The notes under the pieces: model-generated | Database searches by the model: none | Told to the model about the DNA's origin: nothing | Seen by the model: the letters and a program-made list of their open reading frames with translations, nothing else | Translations under genes and position numbers: made by a program | Part shown: positions 24,507 to 33,867 of the stretch, one piece after another | Layout: each line of letters starts with the position of its first letter | How positions within the stretch are numbered: the first letter of the stretch is position 1 | Assembly (NCBI RefSeq): GCF_014192115.1 | Contig: NZ_JACHXL010000009.1 | Span: 1 to 49,054, forward strand | Length of the DNA: 49,054 nt | Direction of reading: 5' to 3' | DNA from: Psychrobacter luti | Lineage (GTDB): Bacteria > Pseudomonadota > Gammaproteobacteria > Pseudomonadales > Moraxellaceae

Positions 24507-25301
24507 ATGATGACTAAAAAATCCCTTATCCAATCTCCGGAAGCCATAGAAAAAATGCGCGTGGCCGGTAAACTTGCGAGCGATGTGCTTGTGATGCTCG
24601 ACGAGCACGTTAGAGTAGGTATAAGCACTGAAGCATTAAACCAAATCGCCCATGACTATATCGTTAATGTGCAAGAAGCGATTCCTGCGCCCCTTAACTA
24701 TAACGGCTTCCCAAAATCTATCTGCACCTCAGTTAACCACGTGGTGTGTCATGGTATTCCAACTGAAAATAAGCTGCTTAAAGATGGCGATATCATCAAT
24801 ATCGATGTCACCGTCATTAAAGACGGCTATTACGGCGACACCTCAAAAATGTGGATTGTTGGCAATGGCTCTATCATGGCGCAGCGTATTTGCAAAGTGG
24901 CACAAGAAGCCCTTTATGCTGGTATGAGTGTGGTCAAAAACGGCGCGCGCTTGGGTGATGTCGGCGCAGCTATCCAAGCAGTAGTCGAACCCGAACGCTT
25001 TAGTATCGTGCGCGAGTTCTGTGGTCACGGTATCAGTAATGAATTCCATCACGAGCCGCAAGTGATGCATTATGGTAAAAAAGGCACGGGTTTTGAGCTA
25101 AAAACGGGCATGACTTTTACCATTGAGCCGATGATTAACGAAGGTAAATGGCAGACCAAGATTCTACCGGATGAATGGACAGCAATCACCAAAGACCGCA
25201 AGTTGTCGGCGCAGTGGGAACACACCATGGTGGTAACGGACAATGGCTGTGAGGTGTTTACTACTCGCCCCGAAGAAGATTTAAGCTTTTTGACCCAGTA
25301 A
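24507..25301 (+). CDS. map: Methionine aminopeptidase, type I
   Basis: 264 residues; removes the initiator Met from nascent proteins in the cytoplasm. The five metal ligands of the pita-bread fold are all found: D100 and D111 (IDVTVIKDGYYGD), H174 (FCGHGI), E207 (TIEPMI) and E238 (WEHTMVV). A catalytic His lies in NHVVCHGIP. Length is normal for type Ia, without an N-terminal zinc finger. Two ATG codons are adjacent (24507 and 24510) and the ribosome site is weak. The order map then glnD then dapC resembles Pseudomonas, but a terminator follows map, so it is probably transcribed alone. Confidence 0.96.
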   Translation: MMTKKSLIQSPEAIEKMRVAGKLASDVLVMLDEHVRVGISTEALNQIAHDYIVNVQEAIPAPLNYNGFPKSICTSVNHVVCHGIPTENKLLKDGDIINIDVTVIKDGYYGDTSKMWIVGNGSIMAQRICKVAQEALYAGMSVVKNGARLGDVGAAIQAVVEPERFSIVREFCGHGISNEFHHEPQVMHYGKKGTGFELKTGMTFTIEPMINEGKWQTKILPDEWTAITKDRKLSAQWEHTMVVTDNGCEVFTTRPEEDLSFLTQ

Positions 25302-25308
25302 TATCATA

Positions 25309-25335
25309 AAAGATCGCCTAGGCGGTCTTTTTTTT
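25309..25335 (+). terminator. Terminator of map
   Basis: AAAGATCGCC pairs with GGCGGTCTTT (one T-G pair) with a minimal 2-nt spacer, followed by five more T. It starts 8 bp after the map stop. Confidence 0.88.
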
Positions 25336-25496
25336 GCCTTATAATTCAGGCATATTGACCATGCTACTTATTGATATTTATTTTGATATTTTTAATGGTA
25401 TTTCTAATGCTAATTTCGATTACAGCACCATTAACACTCTTAGTAACACGTTCGTTTTAGTACCCTTATTTGCAAATTTTTAACTGGATAACACTC

Positions 25497-28262
25497 ATGT
25501 TTAATTGTGATGTCGCGGCCATTGACTTAACACCCATGCCTTTACTTTCAACTAATAGCGCGACTCTCTCAGCCAATAGTACGGCAACCGTTTCGCCGTT
25601 AGCAGATGACACCAACAATGCAACGAATATATCACTAGCCCCGCTTCCTGCGTGGCTGCTGCAAATCAATGACGATATCAGCCGCGCGCTCGAACGCGGT
25701 GTCAATATTCGCCAATTGGTCACGGCGCGCGCCTGTGTTATCGATGACTTACTGATTGCTTTATTTAACTGGTTTGAGCTTGATAAGACCGATTTAGCAT
25801 TGTTTGCCACTGGCGGCTATGGACGTGGTGAGCTGTCACTATATTCCGATGTCGATATTTTACTGCTGACGCCAAATGAGATTACGGCTGATAGTAGTGA
25901 GAAAATTGATAACTTGGTGGCTCTACTGTGGGATATCGGATTGGAGCCTGCCCTATCAGTACGCAGCGTCAGCGAATGTTTGGAGGCAGCACAAGATCAT
26001 ACTATTGCTAGTACCCTGTTAGAAGCTCGGCTGTTAATCGGCAATGACGAGCTGCAAGAAGTACCACATAAAATTGTCAATACCCAATGGTCGCCACGTG
26101 ATTTTTATGAGGTAAAAATCGCTGAAGCAAAAGCGCGTTACTTACAGCACAACGCCACTGAGTATAATCTTGAGCCCAATATCAAAAATGCGCCCGGTGG
26201 TCTGCGTGATATTCATATTATTGGTTGGGTGACCAAGCGCTACTTTCGGGTCAGTAAGCTTTATGACTTGGTACAACAAAACTTTTTGACGGAAAAAGAG
26301 TTTGATGAGTTAAATTTCGCCGAAGGCTATTTATGGCAAATACGCCATTATTTACATGAGCTGACCGGACGCAATGAAAACAAGCTATTGTTTGATTATC
26401 AGCGTGAAATCGCCCAGTTAATGGGTTATGAGACACAGCCGGATGATCAGCCTAATGCTGCCGTCGAGCGCTTTATGCGTGATTATTATCGCTGCGCCAT
26501 GCAGATATCGACGCTATCTGAGATGCTGACCAATCATTATTATGAGACGATTATAGAGCCGCAATTGCCGGATGAAGAACGGCCAAAAAAACATCCTATC
26601 AACGCCCGCTTCAATCAAGTTGGCGAACAAATCGCGATGTCGCATCATCGCGTATTTGCTCAGCATCCTGAGGCGATTTTAGAGATGTTTTTACTCATGG
26701 GTCAATACGGCATCAAAAATGTCCGTACCCATACCCTGCGCGCGCTAAAAATAGCGGCTCGCGGTATTGATCAGGTTTATAGAGACAACCCGACACATCA
26801 AGCGCTTTTTTTAGCCAATTTAAAAGAGCAAAACTACCTATTTCATCGTCTGCGCACCATGAATCGTTACGGCGTTTTGGGCAGCTACATTCCTGCTTTT
26901 GCCCAAGTAACGGGGCTAATGCAGTACGACTTATTTCACCGCTATACGGTCGATGCGCATACTTTATTTTTAATTCGTATTTTGCACCGTTTTACTGACC
27001 CGCGTTTTTCTGAAGAATTTCCGCTAGTTAGTTCTATCTTCCAACGTATCGAGCGCAAAGAGATTTTGGTGTTGGCGGCGATGTTCCATGATATCGCCAA
27101 AGGTCGTGGCGGCAACCATAGCCTACTTGGCGAAACGGAATCAATTGAGTTTTGTCTTGCCCATGGTATGAGTACTGCAGACGCGCATTTGGTCGGCTGG
27201 CTGACCCGCTATCATCTGCTGATGTCGATGACGGCACAGAAAAAGGACATCTCAGATCCAGAAGTGGTGACGCTGTTTGCAGATTTAGTCGGTAACGTTA
27301 CCCATCTAAACCATCTATATGTCCTGACGGTTGCTGATATGAATGCCACCAATCCACAGCTTTGGAACAGCTGGCGTGCGACCTTGATGAAACAGTTGTA
27401 TTCACAAACGCGGCGCATCTTACGCGCCGATATCGACGCGCCGACCAACCGTCAAGATATGATTAGTGCCACGCGCAAACAAGCACTGGCTATGCTTGAT
27501 AATGTTGACAATCAGCATATGAATCGCGATGAGGTCTTAAGGCTGTGGGATGACTTAGGCGATGAGTATTTCTTGCGCGAGATTGCAGAGGATATCTTAT
27601 GGCATACCGAAGCTATCTTAAACCATCCGCCCCTTGGTCGCGCCTCTGATGCCGATAGCACGCCACTAGTAGTATTGCGTGAGCATCGTGAGCTGGCATT
27701 GGATGCGGTGCAGGTGTTTGTTTATACCCAAGATCAGGTCAATTTATTTGCCGTTACTATGGCAGTCTTTGATCAGATGAACTTAGATGTATTGGATGCG
27801 CGCATTATTACCGCCACCCGTGATTTTGCCTTGGATTCCTACGTGCTCCTCGATCGCAGCGGTACGCTATTGGTCGATATCGACAGCCAACAAGAACTCA
27901 AGCAGCGCTTAATCGATGCTTTTAAAAACCCAACCGTTCCTAAGCTTACACATCGCAAGATTCCACGTCAGCTGCGAAATTTCGATGTGGCAACGACAAT
28001 TAACTTTGAGTTTAATGAAGCCTCAAACCAGCATATCATGAGTTTAGAAACGCTTGATCAACCAGGCTTACTTGCCCGCGTCGGACAAGTATTTTTACAA
28101 CAAAAGATTGAGGTGCATGCCGCGCGCATTACCACGTTAGGCGAGCGCGCAGAAGATATGTTTTATATCAGCGATCAAGACGATTTAGCATTATCGGCTG
28201 ATAAACTTGAGACGTTAAAAGCGACATTAATAGAAAGTCTTAGCATTCGCAACGAGGCTTAA
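25497..28262 (+). CDS. glnD: Bifunctional uridylyltransferase/uridylyl-removing enzyme GlnD
   Basis: The nitrogen sensor that uridylylates PII proteins when glutamine is low and removes UMP when it is high. 921 residues from the ATG at 25497; a TTG nine codons earlier is less likely. The nucleotidyltransferase motif GGYGRGELSLYSDVD lies at residues 106-120, the linker motif APGGLRDIHIIGWV follows, and the HD hydrolase motif FHDIAKGRGGNHS has H531/D532. Two ACT domains that bind glutamine form the last 200 residues (VFVYTQDQVNLFAVTMAVFD and LETLDQPGLLARVGQVF). All key residues look intact. Its PII and glutamine synthetase targets are not in the window. Confidence 0.96.
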   Translation: MFNCDVAAIDLTPMPLLSTNSATLSANSTATVSPLADDTNNATNISLAPLPAWLLQINDDISRALERGVNIRQLVTARACVIDDLLIALFNWFELDKTDLALFATGGYGRGELSLYSDVDILLLTPNEITADSSEKIDNLVALLWDIGLEPALSVRSVSECLEAAQDHTIASTLLEARLLIGNDELQEVPHKIVNTQWSPRDFYEVKIAEAKARYLQHNATEYNLEPNIKNAPGGLRDIHIIGWVTKRYFRVSKLYDLVQQNFLTEKEFDELNFAEGYLWQIRHYLHELTGRNENKLLFDYQREIAQLMGYETQPDDQPNAAVERFMRDYYRCAMQISTLSEMLTNHYYETIIEPQLPDEERPKKHPINARFNQVGEQIAMSHHRVFAQHPEAILEMFLLMGQYGIKNVRTHTLRALKIAARGIDQVYRDNPTHQALFLANLKEQNYLFHRLRTMNRYGVLGSYIPAFAQVTGLMQYDLFHRYTVDAHTLFLIRILHRFTDPRFSEEFPLVSSIFQRIERKEILVLAAMFHDIAKGRGGNHSLLGETESIEFCLAHGMSTADAHLVGWLTRYHLLMSMTAQKKDISDPEVVTLFADLVGNVTHLNHLYVLTVADMNATNPQLWNSWRATLMKQLYSQTRRILRADIDAPTNRQDMISATRKQALAMLDNVDNQHMNRDEVLRLWDDLGDEYFLREIAEDILWHTEAILNHPPLGRASDADSTPLVVLREHRELALDAVQVFVYTQDQVNLFAVTMAVFDQMNLDVLDARIITATRDFALDSYVLLDRSGTLLVDIDSQQELKQRLIDAFKNPTVPKLTHRKIPRQLRNFDVATTINFEFNEASNQHIMSLETLDQPGLLARVGQVFLQQKIEVHAARITTLGERAEDMFYISDQDDLALSADKLETLKATLIESLSIRNEA

Positions 28263-28348
28263 TTTATATTTAGATGCTTTATTTATGTTTTCTTTGAGCT
28301 TAAATATTTATCATTAAAAAGGTAAAAGCCTAACCGTTAAATACTGAC

Positions 28349-28387
28349 AAAAAACGCTTAATAGTTAATCACTATCAAGCGTTTTTT
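28349..28387. terminator. Bidirectional terminator between glnD and the membrane gene
   Basis: AAAAACGCTT pairs with AAGCGTTTTT, with an inner ATAGT/ACTAT extension. A tracts and T tracts lie on both sides, serving the convergent genes. Confidence 0.82.
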
Positions 28388-28476
28388 TAAGATAAAACCT
28401 AATTCATACAAAGACGATGTATATTTTAGAGCAGATTATCCAATCAATGAAGTTATAGACAACCTATCTCTATACT

Positions 28477-29142
28477 CTATAACACACTTTTATAAATTAT
28501 CTCACTGGCATTTTCTTTTAGCTCATCATCAGCAAGCTCTAAAGGCAGTGTTTCCGCTTTTAGCTGCTGCCCCAGTATTAAGCGCCCAGCCTGCACTTCT
28601 TCTTGTAATAAGCGCTGCAAGCTTGCCAAACGAAACTCTCCATCGTAATATTCATAGATTTGCCGTAAAGAAATTGGTGCCTTGGCATGCACATCACGAT
28701 ATAGGCTATCTGCGGCCAAAATCGTCATCTCATTAAGTAACTCTTCACGTAATATATCTACTTGATTGATTTTACTTTGCAAATGGTTGGCAAATCGACT
28801 TTTAGAATAAAGCATCCCGATAAAAATCAGGGTCTGTATGGCAAATAAGCCAATGTACTGCCATAAAGGCAATGAAATATCTAACAGCTTGATTAGCAAC
28901 ATCAGTACCATCGCCACAACGACATAGCTGACCAATTGCCAAAGCAGCCACATCATAAAGCTGTTATCGCCAAACCAAAACATCTGCCTTTCTTTTAACA
29001 ACGTCAGCTTCTGCCGCGCTTGCCACCATACATGCTCGCGTTGCTTTAATTGCGCGTACAGCTCCGCACGCTGATTCCCATCAAAACCTTTGTCATTGAT
29101 ATCTTTAGCGCTGCGCTCATCAGTTTGTAAAACACTAGACAT
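28477..29142 (-). CDS. Two-helix membrane protein of unknown function
   Basis: A 221-residue protein I do not recognise. A charged, helical N-terminus (about 60 residues, ELYAQLKQREHVWWQARQKLTLLKERQ) precedes two hydrophobic segments at roughly residues 65-86 and 93-112. A cytoplasmic tail of about 110 residues follows, with SLRQIYEYYDGEFRLASLQRLLQEE, which could be a small helical or winged-helix-like domain. The ATG at 29142 has a good AAGGAT site. It lies between glnD and dapC on the opposite strand, interrupting what is a contiguous pair in Pseudomonas. No function is proposed. Confidence 0.75.
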   Translation of the reverse strand: MSSVLQTDERSAKDINDKGFDGNQRAELYAQLKQREHVWWQARQKLTLLKERQMFWFGDNSFMMWLLWQLVSYVVVAMVLMLLIKLLDISLPLWQYIGLFAIQTLIFIGMLYSKSRFANHLQSKINQVDILREELLNEMTILAADSLYRDVHAKAPISLRQIYEYYDGEFRLASLQRLLQEEVQAGRLILGQQLKAETLPLELADDELKENASEIIYKSVL

Positions 29143-29436
29143 ATCAAAGTATCCTTAAAATAATCTGCCGTTGATGCGGACAGTTATTTTTTGCTTGGTT
29201 AATAAGTTACGCCTGCTCAATGTTATCTATAATTAACAGCGTGATAAAAATTGACTAGACTAAAATCTCGTTCTCATTCAGAAAGCACCTACTTAAATCG
29301 CTTTAAGAGGCTGCTTTAGATGGACAATGATAAGCATGAGAAGAAAAAGACAAAAAATAAGAGAAGTGCTACACTGCTCAAATGTAATTTTTCTTTATAA
29401 CTTTATTATTAATTGTCTATTATAGTTAGCCTACTT

Positions 29437-30684
29437 ATGAATCACAACTTAACGACTCTGCATCCTTATCCGTTCGCTAAGATGGCGACTTTACTTGCGA
29501 ATAGTACGCCAGCCCATAACCACAGTGAAATTAAGCTGGGTATTGGCGAGCCAAAACATGAGCCACCCGCATTTGTGTTGGACGTACTACGCGAAAACTT
29601 GGACAAAATAGGCCAATATCCAACCACCAATGGGCTGTTCGAGCTGCGCCAAACCATCGCTCATTGGCTAGAGAAGCGCTTCTTTTTAAATCATCTCGAT
29701 CCGCATAGCCAAATATTGCCAGTCATGGGTACACGCGAGGCGATTTTTAGCTTGGTGCAAGCAGTGGTTGACCATCCACAAACCGAATTATCCGAAGCCA
29801 CTACCAATCAGCCAGCCAGTACAAAACCGGCGCAACCACCTATAATTGTTATGCCCAATCCGTTTTATCAGATATACGAGGGCGCAGCGATACTGGCACA
29901 AGCAACGCCGTACTTTATGCCTTGTACCATTGATAACGATTTTAAAGGTAACTACCGCGCCGTACCAAAAGACGTCTGGACGCGTACGCAGTTATTGTTT
30001 GTCTGTAGTCCGAACAATCCAACTGGCTCAGTGATGACCATGGACGATTGGGAGTACCTATTGCGTTTATCAGACCAATACAGCTTTATCATTGCCAGTG
30101 ACGAGTGTTATAGCGAGCTGTATTTTGATAGTGCGCCGATAGGTCTATTGCAAGCTTGTGCCGCACTTGGTCGCCATGATTTTAAAAACTGCGTGGTATT
30201 TCACTCTTTATCTAAGCGTTCAAACTTGCCCGGTTTACGTTCGGGCTTTGTGGCGGGTGACGCCAATATTTTGCAGCCTTATCTGCAATATCGCACTTAT
30301 CAAGGCTGCGCGATGCCGATACCGCATCAGCTTGCTTCCATCGCTGCTTGGGAAGATGAAAAGCACGTGGCGCATAATCGGGCTCTCTATCAAGAAAAAT
30401 TTGCCTTATGGATGTCGGAGCTTGGTGAATTACTTGATTTACGCATGCCGGAGGCAGGTTTTTACTTCTGGATAAAAGTGCCTGAGCAGTTTAAGGGCGA
30501 TGATGAAATCTTTGTCAAAGCCTTGTACGAACAAGCAAATATTCACGCACTCGCTGGGCGCTACTTATCACGCGAGGTTAATGGAGAAAACCCAGGGCAA
30601 GGTTATGTACGCATTGCCTTAGTTGCCAGCGTTGATGAAAGCCGCGAAGCCATCAGTCGCATTCGTAAGCTGCTTAACGCTTAA
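29437..30684 (+). CDS. dapC: N-succinyldiaminopimelate aminotransferase DapC
   Basis: 415 residues from the ATG at 29437; a TTG at 29413 is in frame but has no ribosome site. It is a class I/II PLP aminotransferase: GIGEPKHEPPAFVLDVL at the N-terminus, VMGTREAIF for PLP phosphate binding, CSPNNPTGSVM with the key Asn, SDECYSELYF with the Asp that contacts the pyridine, and SLSKRSNLPGLRSGF with the Schiff-base Lys. The SKRSN variant and the position near glnD point to DapC in lysine and diaminopimelate synthesis rather than a general aspartate aminotransferase. A Thr/Pro-rich insertion of about 20 residues (STKPAQPP region) follows the first helix of the large domain. Confidence 0.9.
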   Translation: MNHNLTTLHPYPFAKMATLLANSTPAHNHSEIKLGIGEPKHEPPAFVLDVLRENLDKIGQYPTTNGLFELRQTIAHWLEKRFFLNHLDPHSQILPVMGTREAIFSLVQAVVDHPQTELSEATTNQPASTKPAQPPIIVMPNPFYQIYEGAAILAQATPYFMPCTIDNDFKGNYRAVPKDVWTRTQLLFVCSPNNPTGSVMTMDDWEYLLRLSDQYSFIIASDECYSELYFDSAPIGLLQACAALGRHDFKNCVVFHSLSKRSNLPGLRSGFVAGDANILQPYLQYRTYQGCAMPIPHQLASIAAWEDEKHVAHNRALYQEKFALWMSELGELLDLRMPEAGFYFWIKVPEQFKGDDEIFVKALYEQANIHALAGRYLSREVNGENPGQGYVRIALVASVDESREAISRIRKLLNA

Positions 30685-30775
30685 GAACTCATCTTAAAAA
30701 TAAGCTTAAAAGCTTGTTGAAAGACAGTTGAAACGCTAAGCGCTATAGTCGATTCTATTTAAAAAGAAAACATTA

Positions 30776-30847
30776 CTGCTGGGATAAATTTTTTGAAGTC
30801 TCTGGAGTGCGAAGCACACAGCAAGCGAGGAAAATTTGTACCAGCAG
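30776..30847. repeat. 72-nt nested imperfect palindrome
   Basis: The ends CTGCTGG and CCAGCAG pair. The next arm (AAATTTT with AAAATTT) extends the match to 15 of 17 positions. The centre contains GTGC-GAA-GCAC, so the whole could form a branched structure. Such units are often dispersed REP/MITE-like repeats, but no second copy was noticed in this window. Confidence 0.55.
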
Positions 30848-30923
30848 AACACTATTCTGAACCTACCTCTTTTTATATTGGATTCAATATAGAACGAATC
30901 AATTCTAATTATTACTATATTAC

Positions 30924-30974
30924 TAAGAAACCGCCAATAACCACAATATAATAATGGTTATTGGCGGTTTCTTA
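30924..30974. terminator. Strong hairpin downstream of dapC
   Basis: A perfect 20-bp stem (30924-30943 with 30955-30974) has an 11-nt AT-only loop. The T tract after it is weak, but placement 240 bp after dapC and before a new gene suggests a terminator or transcript-protecting hairpin. Confidence 0.6.
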
Positions 30975-31103
30975 CTATGCTGCTTATCAAACAATGCTAT
31001 AGTAAAAATAACGCTACTCAGTTTCTTTATTATTTAGTATCAGTAAAACTGTAAAACCTTTCTTATTAAACTTCTTAATAAATATGCCATCAAGGATGAT
31101 GCC

Positions 31104-33188
31104 ATGCCCCATCTTGATTTTACCCAGCCGCCCTTTGATGTATTGAGCGCGGCTGAACGCCAAAGTATCAAAAAAAACACCCAAGTTCGTTATCTTGCTA
31201 AAGATGAGTGCTTGCCTGCGGACGGCTTGCAATACTTTTATGTGGTACTCAAAGGACAAATTGAGCAACTGCTTGATGGCGATTTTGTCGCGGCTTATTT
31301 AGGCAGCAATCATACCGAACATCTTAATAGTAACGATTGGTTTGACAGTCGGCGTTTACCAAAATTGCTTGTAGAAGTTGATTTACCAGAAAGCAGCGAG
31401 TCAAGTAATGCATTTCTTAGTAGTGCTGAGCCTGCAAGTAAAAACCCGATATCGCCCTACCAGTTTCGAGCTATCGAAGACACGCTGCTGCTACAAGTCA
31501 ATGGCGCGACTATTGATAAAATCAGTGCGCAAAATCATCTAGTGCGCCAATTACTATCAGAAGATTTACCTGAACGACTAAAAGCATTGCAGCAGCGGCG
31601 TAGCAGCCAGAGCTTAATTACCGCTAACTACCATGGTTATAATGAGCAGCAAGAAGTGCAGCAGATTATGATGCAGCCGGTGATTGATGTCCGCTTATTG
31701 CCGGTGCATATCATTGACGCCACCAGCAGCCTATACGACGCTGCGCATATCATGACTAAGGAAGGGCTTAAGCATGTGTTGGTGCGACCGCTCAACCAAT
31801 TAAGCCAAAGTAAAACACAAGCACACAAGCACACATTAGATAATGATTTAGATAGCGATTTAAATAGTAACTTAGACAGTGATAATGGCCGTTTGCAAGC
31901 TCCTAAGGTTTACTCTGGTCGTACGTTGGGTATTTTAACCGACACCGATATCTGCCGTGCGGTGAGCGACCAGCAAAATCCTGCGACAACGCCTTGCCAG
32001 CGTTATGCGAGCTTTAATCTGCGTACTATCGATGCTCATGATGAGATTGGCGATGCGCTATTGACCATGACGCGCTACCGTATCCATAGGCTGCCGGTAA
32101 TTGATAGCAATGGTGAAGTCGCAGGCGTACTTGGGCAAAGCGATATGCTCGCCCATATTGGGCATCATTCACAACTGATTAGTATTCAAATTGAAAAAGC
32201 AAAAGACTTGCCAAGCTTAGATACTGCCGTTGAGCTTATTGGGCGTTATATTCGTGCGCAGCATCAAAACGGGGTAAAAATAGGTAACGTCAGTCGCATG
32301 GTACAAACGCTTAACGCGCAAGTTTTTACCAAGCTGTGGCAACTTATCGTACCTGATGAAGTAATGAAAAATACTTGCGTTATCGTCATGGGTTCCGAGG
32401 GTCGCGGTGAGCAAATCATGCGTACCGACCAAGATAATGCATTGATTATCCGTGATGGTTATACCCATCCTGATTTGGCCCAGCTCGCCGAAACCTTTAA
32501 TAATCATTTAGCCGCATTGGGATATCCGCTTTGCGATGGTAATATCATGATGACCAATCCGGTGTGGCGGCAACCGCTTAAGCAGTTTGAAGCGCAGATT
32601 GGCTTATGGTTCAGAAATACTGACCCGATACACAGTATTTATCTGTCGGCGATATTAGATGGCGAGTATGTCTGCGGCGATGAGTCGCTGCTAACCCATG
32701 TCCGCGAACATTTAAAAATTGCTCACCGCCAGTCAGATCTGATGTTTGTACGCCAGTTTGCCCGTGCCGCACTGCAGTTTGGCGATGTCGGTCAATGGTG
32801 GCAAAAGTTTGTCCCGCTACTTAGCGGCAAACCTAGCTCTTATGATATTGACCTTAAAAAAGCCGGTATCTTTCCTTTGGTGCATGGTATTCGTACTTTG
32901 GCATTAGAAAACGATATTTTTGATGCGCCTAGCAGTAAAGGACGGCTAAAAGCCTTGGTGCAAGCCCGGGCTTTGACCCAACAGCGGGCTGATACCTTGC
33001 TTGAGGCGTTAGAGTTCTTTATGGCGCAGCGTTTGTCCGTTGCCCTATTGACAGATGATAAGTATGCTCGGCACGTTGATCCGACAACTTTATCTGCCCT
33101 TGAGCGAGATTTATTAAAAGAGTGTTTGGCCGTGGTCAAAAGCTTTAAAGGTCAGCTCAGTCGGCATTATCAACTGGAATTTGGTTAG
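31104..33188 (+). CDS. cNMP-binding/CBS/DUF294 nucleotidyltransferase-like signalling protein
   Basis: 694 residues, soluble. In order: a cyclic-nucleotide-binding-like domain (about 1-140, YFYVVLKGQIEQLLDG), two CBS motifs (about 195-300 and 305-365, YRIHRLPVIDSNGEVAGVLG), and a DUF294 nucleotidyltransferase-like domain with MGSEGRGEQIMRTDQDNA from residue 429, which has the G-S...T-D-x-D pattern found in GlnD and GlnE. A helical DUF294 C-terminal domain completes it. The first CBS motif is interrupted by a D/N/S-rich repeat (residues 245-260). The start follows AAGGATGATGCC. It lies 73 bp before a DnaQ-like exonuclease gene, a pairing common in Proteobacteria. The ligand and target are unknown. 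Confidence 0.9.
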   Translation: MPHLDFTQPPFDVLSAAERQSIKKNTQVRYLAKDECLPADGLQYFYVVLKGQIEQLLDGDFVAAYLGSNHTEHLNSNDWFDSRRLPKLLVEVDLPESSESSNAFLSSAEPASKNPISPYQFRAIEDTLLLQVNGATIDKISAQNHLVRQLLSEDLPERLKALQQRRSSQSLITANYHGYNEQQEVQQIMMQPVIDVRLLPVHIIDATSSLYDAAHIMTKEGLKHVLVRPLNQLSQSKTQAHKHTLDNDLDSDLNSNLDSDNGRLQAPKVYSGRTLGILTDTDICRAVSDQQNPATTPCQRYASFNLRTIDAHDEIGDALLTMTRYRIHRLPVIDSNGEVAGVLGQSDMLAHIGHHSQLISIQIEKAKDLPSLDTAVELIGRYIRAQHQNGVKIGNVSRMVQTLNAQVFTKLWQLIVPDEVMKNTCVIVMGSEGRGEQIMRTDQDNALIIRDGYTHPDLAQLAETFNNHLAALGYPLCDGNIMMTNPVWRQPLKQFEAQIGLWFRNTDPIHSIYLSAILDGEYVCGDESLLTHVREHLKIAHRQSDLMFVRQFARAALQFGDVGQWWQKFVPLLSGKPSSYDIDLKKAGIFPLVHGIRTLALENDIFDAPSSKGRLKALVQARALTQQRADTLLEALEFFMAQRLSVALLTDDKYARHVDPTTLSALERDLLKECLAVVKSFKGQLSRHYQLEFG
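31836..31883 (+). repeat. 12-bp tandem repeat, four units, in-frame
   Basis: Four units start TTAGAT, TTAGAT, TTAAAT and TTAGAC and encode LDND, LDSD, LNSN and LDSD, at residues 245-260 of the DUF294 protein. The period is a multiple of three, so slippage changes length without breaking the frame. Confidence 0.85.
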
Positions 33189-33261
33189 AAGTATTTAATG
33201 AGGATCATTCATTCAGAACCATTCAGTCAGCCAGTAAATAAAAAAAGGGAGCAAAAATAAA

Positions 33262-33867
33262 ATGAGTTGGCTAAAACAATTATCTTCTCATTGGCAAAAA
33301 ACACATTTGCAGCGCCCAGAACTGGCATCTATGTTTGATAAACCTTTAGCTAATAAATGGGTAGCAATTGACTGCGAGATGACGGGTCTCAATCCAAAAA
33401 AGCATCATTTGCTGTCTGTCGCCGCGATTCATATCAATAGCGATAACATCGATACGGGTAATGGTCTGCATCTGGTTTGCCGGCCGCCTGTCATGCCTGA
33501 CCGTGATACCATTGTGATTCATGGCTTACGTACCGCTGATGTCGAGCAGGGTATGAGCTACGATGAGATGCTCGCTTTACTGCTGCCCTTTATCGATAAT
33601 CGACCGATAGTTGGGTTTTGCCCACAGATAGACACAGGTTTTTTAAATCCTTTGGTTAAGCGCTATATGGGCACGACGTTACCAAATAAGGTCATTGATG
33701 TGCGGTTGTTATACAGTCGACGCATGGGCAATCTTGCTCAGGGCGATCCCAATCAATCGCAGCATTTGACCAAGATTTTAGCGCATTATGAGATTCCTGA
33801 GCTTGGCATTCATGATGCTTATAATGATGCCATTATGACTGCGATGGCGTTTTTGCATATGCGTTAG
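33262..33867 (+). CDS. DnaQ-like 3'-5' exonuclease (DEDDh family)
   Basis: 201 residues, cytoplasmic. Exo I motif WVAIDCEMTGL supplies the D-x-E pair, Exo II lies near PIVGFCPQIDTGFLNP (conserved Asp), and Exo III HDAYNDAIMTAMAF gives the His and last Asp. It resembles the epsilon-like exonucleases that accompany cNMP/CBS/DUF294 genes, not the replicative DnaQ subunit: the polymerase-binding C-terminus is missing and the length is shorter. The ribosome site AAGGGAGC is strong. It is most likely cotranscribed with the upstream signalling gene. The substrate (DNA or RNA) is not determined. Confidence 0.88.
   Translation: MSWLKQLSSHWQKTHLQRPELASMFDKPLANKWVAIDCEMTGLNPKKHHLLSVAAIHINSDNIDTGNGLHLVCRPPVMPDRDTIVIHGLRTADVEQGMSYDEMLALLLPFIDNRPIVGFCPQIDTGFLNPLVKRYMGTTLPNKVIDVRLLYSRRMGNLAQGDPNQSQHLTKILAHYEIPELGIHDAYNDAIMTAMAFLHMR

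Larger units (their letters stand above)
30685..31103. other. Intergenic region with two large inverted repeats
   Basis: About 420 bp with no gene. It holds a 72-nt nested palindrome (30776-30847) and a 20-bp-stem hairpin (30924-30974), described separately. Confidence 0.6.

Noticed and set aside
31014..31268. 84-codon minus-strand frame over the start of the DUF294 gene
   Set aside because: It overlaps the conserved N-terminus of a well-supported gene and has no ribosome site.
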